Part shown: positions 56,400 through 64,000 of the stretch, one piece after another | Numbering within the stretch: position 1 is the stretch's first letter | How the letters are laid out: each line of letters starts with the position of its first letter | DNA from: Allacma fusca | Taxonomy: Eukaryota > Arthropoda > Collembola > Symphypleona > Sminthuridae | NCBI GenBank assembly: GCA_947179485.1 | Contig: OX359247.1 | Location: forward strand, 34,138,801 to 34,202,800 | Direction of reading: 5' to 3' | Length of the DNA: 64,000 nt | Made by a program: the position numbers and the translations under genes | Notes under the pieces: generated by a model | What the model was told of the DNA's origin: nothing | The model's input: only the letters and a program-made list of their open reading frames with translations | The model's database searches: none

Positions 56400-59300
56400 G
56401 TCTTTGTTTGGAAGGTAACCTTCACGTCTGCCTGATTCCTGTACCTAGAGATAATCCTGAGGAAGGGCTAAACTTGGCAAAGTTAATCCTCCTGAATTGT
56501 TACCAATTATCGAGTCTGTCCTGCCTCACGAAAGAACAAACGAGGAATAAAGAGAAGATTGGCAAAACCGCTCATGTTATTAAACTGGCTATCCGTCCTT
56601 CCATAGCTTTAAATAGTGCTCCCAATGGAATCATCTAACATGGCCCTGTGTAACGTACCCAACGTGCTAATTGACCGTATGAGAAAACCCCAAACGGGTT
56701 TTTTCTCCATTTCATCAAGTGACTTGCAGAGTTTTCGTGAATACTCTTACCATTAGACAATTCATTTTTAGGCTCACCAAAAATGTACGAGTTTTCTGTG
56801 AAAAAGCGAATGGCTGAGAATTCATAAATTAAAAATTCTCTCCGAGTTTTTCATAATGGAGGAACTCGAAATAAATGATACAGAACCGGTCCATAAAGAG
56901 GTGGGCAAGCAGGTTTTCCTCTCTGTCTATGACCACCTCACACGCAAAAATCTAAGGTGTCATGCAAAAATTCATGGGTTCTGGAAAGGTGGGTAATTAT
57001 AATTATCTATTAATATGCAATTTTTCCTTTGACTACAAAGATGAATTAGACGTATGTGTTTTGATTAACCAAGGGTTCTCACTTGATTTAAATCACCATT
57101 CTTCACTTTACAAGGACACAAGATGAGCGTAGTAGCAGGTGAGGGAAGGAGAAGAGTGTTGGATTTGAATGAATAAACCATCTTTCTTGAAAATTACAAC
57201 TCTCACATTGTTTGTTCTGAGATGAGAAATCCCTACATAGTGCTATTAGACTAACTGAGCACAATATTATGAAGTCAAATAAGGAACGATGCTGCATGTG
57301 AAAAACTGTAAATGATAATTTATAGAGTTTTTCCCTTCACTTTTCACACTTACTTCACTTATCGTGCATATTCTAAGGTCTATGTGCATATTTTATATAC
57401 ATATATGTATATAAACCTATGTACACTTATGTATGTGTGATCTATGACGCTCATGAGGGAGTAGACGGGAATAGAACTCCACTTTATAAGTAGTCACTAG
57501 TATGGAAAAGGTGTGTAACAGTAAAAAGTTTATGGACATAAAATAGAAATTGTTTTGCCAGCAGTGAGTGTATAAATTAGTAGTTTTTTTGTTGTAAAAA
57601 TGAGGAAAATCTACGAATCAGGATAGATACCTGTGTCAAGCTGATTGCGCTGTGGTTACTTATATGCTAATGAGACATAAACACATAAAGCATTTCGCAT
57701 CTTTGTGCTTAGAATATTTAGATCCACATTGACAATTGTCCATAGGTTACATATGTGCAGGTAAAGGGGTGCTTAATTCTTACTCCTTATTACTATTGTT
57801 GATTACGCGTTTCCATTAAAGTTTGAATTGAATTGATGCAGCATTCACAGCTTGTCTTACACCATTTAAAATAATGACAGCTGAAGGTTTGTCTTGGTTT
57901 AATAATAATTGTCTAGAAAGAGACGTATATAAGTATTCATTTAATGCGTATAAATAGATTCTTCATTCTACGAAAAAGTATGATAAATCTTTTTAACAAT
58001 CGCTCAATTAGCATCAAACGTCAGCTAAACTGTGCATTTAGCAGCTTTACGTTCAAGATTAATTATGACAAAAGTGAAGGAGACTGCAATTACAGTGGAT
58101 CATCAATGTATATTAAGAGTTCTGTATAATCTCGGGTACTTGCAGAGTTGGAGGCATAATTATTGGTAACATAGTCATAGGCCCATGTACGTTTTACGTG
58201 GGATGTTATGTACAATTAACTATTGTTTGGCAAAGCTGTTTCCGTGGTTGCTGGATCGGGTTAAATTTTCTTTTGTGATGACACCGACGAAAATTTAGAC
58301 ACGACTGTAAATATTTATTATGGTGTTATTTAATTCCCTGTAAAAACTCAAGATCAAGGAAGATAATAGTGTAATACACATATGTATATGTTTTTGAACT
58401 TACTGTATTGTAGTAGATTTTGCAAATACAGCAACGTCGGGATGCATCATCGGCAGGACTTTGGAACAAAAATAAAGACAGCAAGTATAGTCAATGCAGT
58501 GAGCATGTATATGATTCCGGGCAAGAAAGATTTAAACAAATATTACGACATCTGCATAGAATAATTGCTTGTCGAACTTTTGATTGTTATCACTGCAAAA
58601 GTTGTCAGTTCCAATGGACTGGTAAAATTTTTATAGTTTTGACATACACGTGAGTAATCCTGTATATAGGCAAATTGCACATGAACCGAGGCACCTGCAG
58701 GCAGGACACAATTAAGATATGTAGATACATCTAGCTTGCTTGAACCTTGGTGAAAGCTGTCTGTAATATAGGCAAATTAAAGCAAGTCAATTACAAGTGC
58801 ACCACCAGTCCCTACATTTATTGGTGTAATAACCTCTGCTGTCGAAGTTTTTTCCTTTGGGCAAATATGGCAATGACCTAATAAAAATATGGAAGACGAT
58901 TGAACCTACAAATATTACCGTTTACATTTATATGTATGACTTGTACATTTTATTTGGCTTAGCACAGTTTTGGTAGCAGTAATTTTATAATCCCGTAATA
59001 ATTTTGTCCCCTGTGATCGCCAAATCTCTAAATTTGATTTGGCGATAATATCAAAATTTGCAAAACTACCCTTCATTGACTAGATTATCGTCGGAGAGCA
59101 AACGTCACTCTTTAGAGCAAACTTTATGGTTAAATGTCATTTGTCTGGTAGTAATTACCAATAAGTGCACACCGCTAGCATGTATTGTACTCTTAGCTAT
59201 AACTAAAAGCTAATAAAAAAGTTACAGCTCCAAAGACAAATAATGCATAAACAGCTTGGACAATATTATTTGTGGAAATCGCAAACTTCAAGGGAAGCTA

Positions 59301-60229
59301 ATTTTCCTTGCTATCTATAAAACCCATGAGATGTGTATAAACAGTAGGAGTAATTATTCACTCTTGTATTTTTACTCATTCGGCACTCTGTACATTTACA
59401 ATAAGGTGAAACAGGTTTGGGTGCATACTGCGACTAAAATATTTTTTTCTTGGGTTTTAGTTAATTCTAAAATGAAATATTGAATGTTTGGTCGTCGTAA
59501 AGCTATCAGCTCATAAGGATTCGAAAAGTCCGTGTCCACGCTTAAGCAAGTGTTTGGTACATACGTAAATACAATTGTCGTGGGGATGGGAAGGACTTAT
59601 ATGCATAGATCAGAACATCTTAATTTTTTCAAGCATTCTATGCAGAAAGACTGGATTTTAAAACCAGCTTGGACGTTATGAATAATTACCTAAATGTCTT
59701 AGAAAAAATATATTAGCCTGTGGTTAGTTTTCAAACTAAAAAAACGAATCTTTTGTACATGTCAAGCTATACATTTTTTGACCCATCCTTGTAATACCGA
59801 TGATTCAACTGCAGAGAATTGCTTTTCCGCTGGTACATAGTTTCAGATGATTCAAAAATTGATTAATTCACTTACAATTAGATCAACTATAGCTTGCCAC
59901 CTTACCAGGGACCGCAGTATCTATTACTTCAAAATTTGTTCGAATGATAGAATTAAGCGATAAGTATTATGCAGCCCTAGTGTTTCTTTTCGATGGCAAG
60001 TTAACCGCAACTACTAATTGAAGTTGCAAGTTCGGTACAATTGCGGTTAGTGACAATTTAAAAAAATACTTATCAATTAAATTGCGACTTGCAACAATTT
60101 CACACTGTAACACTAAATTCAGCAAAATGCCTCAAAAAGTCAATCTGCTGTAATAGCTGGAATGAAAATAATATTCACGACTACTACCTCATAGAGTATA
60201 ATTACTGCATTTATATCTACTATTTTGTC
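56400..60229. other. intergenic, no gene supported
   Basis: Long AT-rich stretch. Open frames at 56408-56638, 57944-58129, 58420-58653 and 59256-59483 (+) have no recognisable domain or splice partner. TATG/CATA microsatellite-like sequence lies at 57395-57440. Confidence 0.4.
60000..60120. repeat. TTGCAAGTT/AACTTGCAA words, possible MITE remnant
   Basis: Inverted words TTGAAGTTGCAAGTT and GCGACTTGCAACAA lie on either side of a short core, with TAGTGTT and AACACTA further out. No target duplication is found, so this is tentative. Confidence 0.3.
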
Positions 60230-60375
60230 GGCCAAGGTAAATTGATCTAGAAGAATTTTTGATTAATATCAAACTGATCTACAAGACTTTTCGCCTGCAG
60301 GCAAAATAATTTAGATACAGATCTCTTAAAAAGCAAAATGAAATACATACAATTTCTTGGAAATGCAATATATGA
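60230..60375. repeat. decayed relative of the GATCTA MITE (37113-37947)
   Basis: Shares AAATTGATCTA, CAAACTGATCTAC, GGCAAAATAATTTAGAT and AAAAGCAAAATGA with the ends of the 37113 element in the same order, with many changes. Confidence 0.5.
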
Positions 60376-62814
60376 TCTACGTAAGTACGTGTGGGCAATC
60401 TAACTTAAAATCAAATGTGAGTTTAGCAGTTCAGTTTCAACTTGCAAATTGAGTTCACAGTTGAGCCGTAAACAGAAACTCGCATTTTGAACTTCAGTGT
60501 AGCTCGAGAATCGAGTGTAATTTGAAATTCAAGTGTAACTTGAAACTCGGGTCCAAACAAAAGTGTAAATCATGTACAACTAAAAATTGTAACTAAATTG
60601 CAGCTTCAAATTTGGGTTTCAACTCAAGTGCAAGAATGAAATTCTTGGATTTTTGTTAAAAATGTATTGGCCTACTATTATTTGACCTTTTGATACAATT
60701 TTGAGGCATGTCGATCGTCGGAGTCAACTAGGCGGGGGCCAGCGGGTTCTCCCTCCAATGTTGAACCGCTGGGGTGGTGTAGGTGAGTATCAACGTAAAA
60801 ATTTTAACATTGAATAACTGCATACAACGTTTATGTAGAATTTTTTTAAGGTTTCCGCGCTACCAAAATTATTAAAATAATTTTTAAACATAATTAATTC
60901 CAAAATTCTTATATTTTACCCTTTAAGGGACCTTGATCACATTTACATTTTTAAAATATCCCAAATCAAAAATGATTTTCCTTTACATTGCTTCTGGAAG
61001 CTATTTGCTCGCCAAAAGCTACAATAATTATTTTCCCAGGTCACTAGGGGGACACCACACCATATGTGGATAAACTTATTTTGCGTTATTTTTATATGGT
61101 ACCACGCTTTGATGGATTTTAATTATTATTATAGGATAATATTATTACATCCAATTAAAGACAGTCGATGTTCCTTAGCGCATAGGTTGGAACATATTCA
61201 CTGTAGAGCCACCGAGGAGAGGATAAATGTACTGCTCACTGTAAATAGAGATTTTTTTGTAATGTTGGAGGGGAGCTACGGGTTATTCAATAATAATTTC
61301 GTTAAGCTGTAACCGTAGTTTCGATGGGAATGTTACAGTTGAAAAAGCTCACAAGAAAGCCCTTACTCGATTGAATTTTTGCATGTTAAATCCCATAAGA
61401 GAAATCAATTTTCGCAACTCGAGCAAAATCCAAACCAATATTTAGACATTTGCTGAGACCATAAAGTTTCTCCAGAAGAATTTTCATTACATGGAACGTG
61501 AACATTATTGTGATTGGAGTTAAAAAAAAGGCTAAAACACATTTGAAAACAAGCTTGAGGTGTAGTGATATGCTGGGATACTAAAATACAAAGTAAAAAT
61601 GTAAATCCAAAGAAAAAAGTTTTAATAACTCGCAATTATAATACCTTTATACTTGAATCTTATTATACTTTTGCCCACTCGGGGTGATACGTTTTATTTA
61701 GATATATTTTCTCATGTGTAAATGACTTAATGTCCCAAAAACGAAATCTTTAAGTGTTGTGTCATTAAGTTATAATACATTTTAATAGGCTTAGTCTTAT
61801 CATCAGGTTACACTTTTGTCGTTTATGTACGTAATATAGACAGATATGGTTTCCCGTATTACTATTATTATTCAAACATTTTAAATTATTGATTTTAAAG
61901 CACTATACTTAAGATCATTATGTGGACTTCGTGTCTTCGCGTCAGCAAGAGTGCAATAACTAAAATCACTCAGCAGGTGCGGTTACTAATAATCTGCTCC
62001 GAGAAAAACATTTATCCAAAATATAGGGTTATTATTACGTTCTTCAGAAATAAAATTGTATATGAAATAAATTATTGTTGCTTTCTTGGTTTTAGTTAAG
62101 GCCAAGTATGTCGAATTTCAATCATTGTGTGATTTTTCTTTTACTAAATATTTAATCAAGTAACTAACTTTCTGGAGTCAATAAAATAATTATTTTCACC
62201 AGAAACAAAATTTGGTAATTATAATAACAATAATAATTGTAATCAATGTATATATACATTATATATCATACGTGGAGCTTCTGATGGGACTTCTCTGATT
62301 TAACTGGCAGAAATAGCGAGTTGTAGTAAATTTACTCTTAGTTTAGAAATATGTACAGAGAAAACTTACTAACGGCTCATGCACAAATCTGAACTACTTC
62401 AAAAATATATTGTGTAGATATTAAATTAATCATGCGATTTTGGAAAATTGTTTTCAGTTTTGGTTTTCGGCTTTTCCCTCATGAGCACAAATACAGAATT
62501 AACGTTTGCTATTAGCCCTCTGTGTATATTCTTTGCTTCTCCATTGTCTTCAAAAATCATTGCTCCACGATTATTTCGCGTACGGATGCGTCAGCTACGG
62601 ACCTTTCTCTTTACTCCCTTTATTGTATTATGTTGAGCTCATTTCAAAAAATCCCGTTACAAATTTTAAAACAAATAAAAATGAAACATTTAAAAAAATG
62701 TTTTGATGATTTGAAAAAAAATAGTGTTATTAGTGGCGACTGGGAATGCATAAAAATGTCATCGAAATAGGTGGAACAGTTCGGGAAAAAACGAATATTT
62801 TATTCCTTTTTTTT
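60376..62814. other. intergenic, no gene supported
   Basis: Positions 60420-60640 hold degenerate TTGAAACTCGAGTGTAACTTG-like words. An open frame at 61064-61312 (+) and three overlapping ones at 62448-62770 (+) look spurious. Confidence 0.4.
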
Positions 62815-63006
62815 TTATTTTTTTACGTACGAACAAGTGGATCGATTTCAACCAATAACGAATTCATCCGGAAGTGGCCTAAAGAATTTTCACAAAAATT
62901 TTGAGCAAAATCGGTCGATTAGTTTCGGAGGAAAACTGTGGGACATACAGACCCACAGACAGCACTGCTATCTTATAAGGGGGCTGACGCCGCCCTAAAA
63001 ATGCTT
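62815..63006. repeat. GGGCTGACGCCGCCC-ended repeat, copy 2 (uninterrupted)
   Basis: Contains GATTTCAACCAATAACGAA, TTAGTTTCGGAGGAAAACTG, ACATACAGACCCACAGACAG and the end CTTATAAGGGGGCTGACGCC. It is the empty-site relative of 12100-13646. Confidence 0.7.
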
Positions 63007-63557
63007 CAAAACTTCATGTCGATTGCACAATAACTGTAGTGTCACGTTCGTCCGCAACGTAACAGTATCAGCAACACCTTCTGTATATAGCCACAATTTT
63101 CCATCGTTCTGGGGAAGACGTAACCCTGTACAAGGAAATAATACAATTCTATTCATATTCACATCCACAGCTGCTTTTGGATCTAATAACAAAAACATTG
63201 TGTTATTTTTTTTTACAATTTTATATTTTTACAATTTTTAATTGAATTTAAAAAAAATGTGCGCAATTTGGTTTCTGACGGGCTTCGAAATGAGAACCGC
63301 GGTCAGTGTGATTTGTACATATATAACTCAACAAAAATGTCAGCTATAGGTTATGTAGTTTCCAAAGGCAGACATCACAATTGTCCATTGCACACGTCGC
63401 ACCGGACCCGAAAAAACGCGTATTCGTTTTTCATTTAAAAATAAAGATTCGAAATACTTTTTTTAACTTATTTTTGGAAATGCCATGTCGTAACATAATT
63501 TCTTGCTCATTTTAACTGGATACAAAAATTGTTTAAGAATTGGGCTAAACGGAGCGA

Positions 63558-63935
63558 CATCTCTCACTAAAGTTGGATTGCTGTTCGGATTCGACACTTG
63601 TGGTAAAAGTGAAAATGGAATTGCTTACGAAAAAGAATGAACTTTTTCGTAGTAGTGCCACCACTAGAATCTCGTTTTCAAAATTTTGGTTGAAAAACTT
63701 GAACAGATTTTAACATGGTAATTTTCTAATTACATGGCCTGAAAAAATACAGAATTTTGAAAATTCTCATTTACCTTATATTTCTTACTAAATTTGTGGT
63801 ACCATGCTAAAATCCGTTTCAATTTTTTGAAATTTCATGGATTTTTTCAACCACACATACATATTTGTACACAATCGAATTTTTACTCCATTTGTCAAAT
63901 CCGAACATCAATCCAACATTTAGTGAGAGATGAAG
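63558..63935. repeat. inverted-repeat element (CATCTCTCACTAAA ends)
   Basis: CATCTCTCACTAAAGTTGG (63566 onward) recurs inverted as CCAACATTTAGTGAGAGATG (ending near 63933), and the similarity continues inward for about 55 bp (GTTCGGATT). The core is AT-rich and non-coding. Probably a MITE; no clear target duplication. Confidence 0.55.
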
Positions 63936-64000
63936 CAATTTATGTCCAGAGGAACTTTTCACAATGCGGTGAAGGTGGAGCCACAATGCTTTGCAAGAAA

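Noticed and set aside
60000..60120. hAT MITE with TAGTGTT ends
   Set aside because: Flanking 8-mers (TGCAGCCC and AATTCAGC) do not match, so only a weak repeat entry is given.

Overview
This is a window of an AT-rich eukaryotic nuclear genome with short GT-AG introns, scattered small genes and very many DNA transposons. The sideroflexin, CAP-domain, C2H2 zinc-finger and cysteine-knot-like genes and the kinds of mobile element point to an arthropod, most likely a hexapod. A springtail is possible, but nothing in the window proves it. Layout: 784-1422 (-) is a small secreted six-cysteine gene. 3561-3800 (-) is a stub of an unknown gene family. 5426-7103 (-) is a complete sideroflexin in 8 exons. 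7802-8678 is a hAT-type MITE with an 8-bp target duplication. 8903-10172 (-) is a complete member of the unknown family. 10530-20038 is a 9.5-kb transposon with 451-bp, almost identical inverted arms and a 9-bp target duplication (Mutator-like). It holds a nest of hAT MITEs and an intact LINE at 14426-19133. 20168-21215 is a second copy of the 7802 MITE, broken by a 280-bp Helitron-like element.

The middle of the window (22.6-38 kb) is almost all repeats: long inverted repeats at 22638-23391 and 24251-24521, a direct duplication at 23702 and 28096, and a series of hAT-type MITEs whose ends are built of short degenerate direct repeats (TTCAATTC, TACTCG, GGGTACAGG, CAAGTTC). Between them lie the last exons of a C2H2 zinc-finger gene (25968-27184, -) and the last three exons of B3GNTL1/QTGAL (30277-31147, +), which carry a frameshift.

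The right part is more genic. 38922-40485 (-) is a paralogue of the 8903 gene. 42323-45747 (-) is a large secreted precursor ending in a glycine-rich tract and a six-cysteine module. 47386-48483 (+), head to head with it, is a small secreted gene with two homologous alternative six-cysteine last exons. 48767-50030 (-) is the end of another C2H2 gene. 54688-56399 (-) is a secreted protein with two CAP domains. The stretch 56.4-64 kb holds no gene I can support, only repeat pieces.

The most unusual items are: (1) a family of secreted proteins with a common C-terminal cysteine module and the same phase-0 intron before it, including a tandem pair of alternative exons; (2) the Mutator-like element and its nesting, which can be dated by target duplications; (3) a LINE whose ORF1 and ORF2 lie in one frame separated by a single TGA, with essential endonuclease residues encoded before the first ATG of ORF2; (4) several hAT MITE families that share one design of short repeats near the ends.
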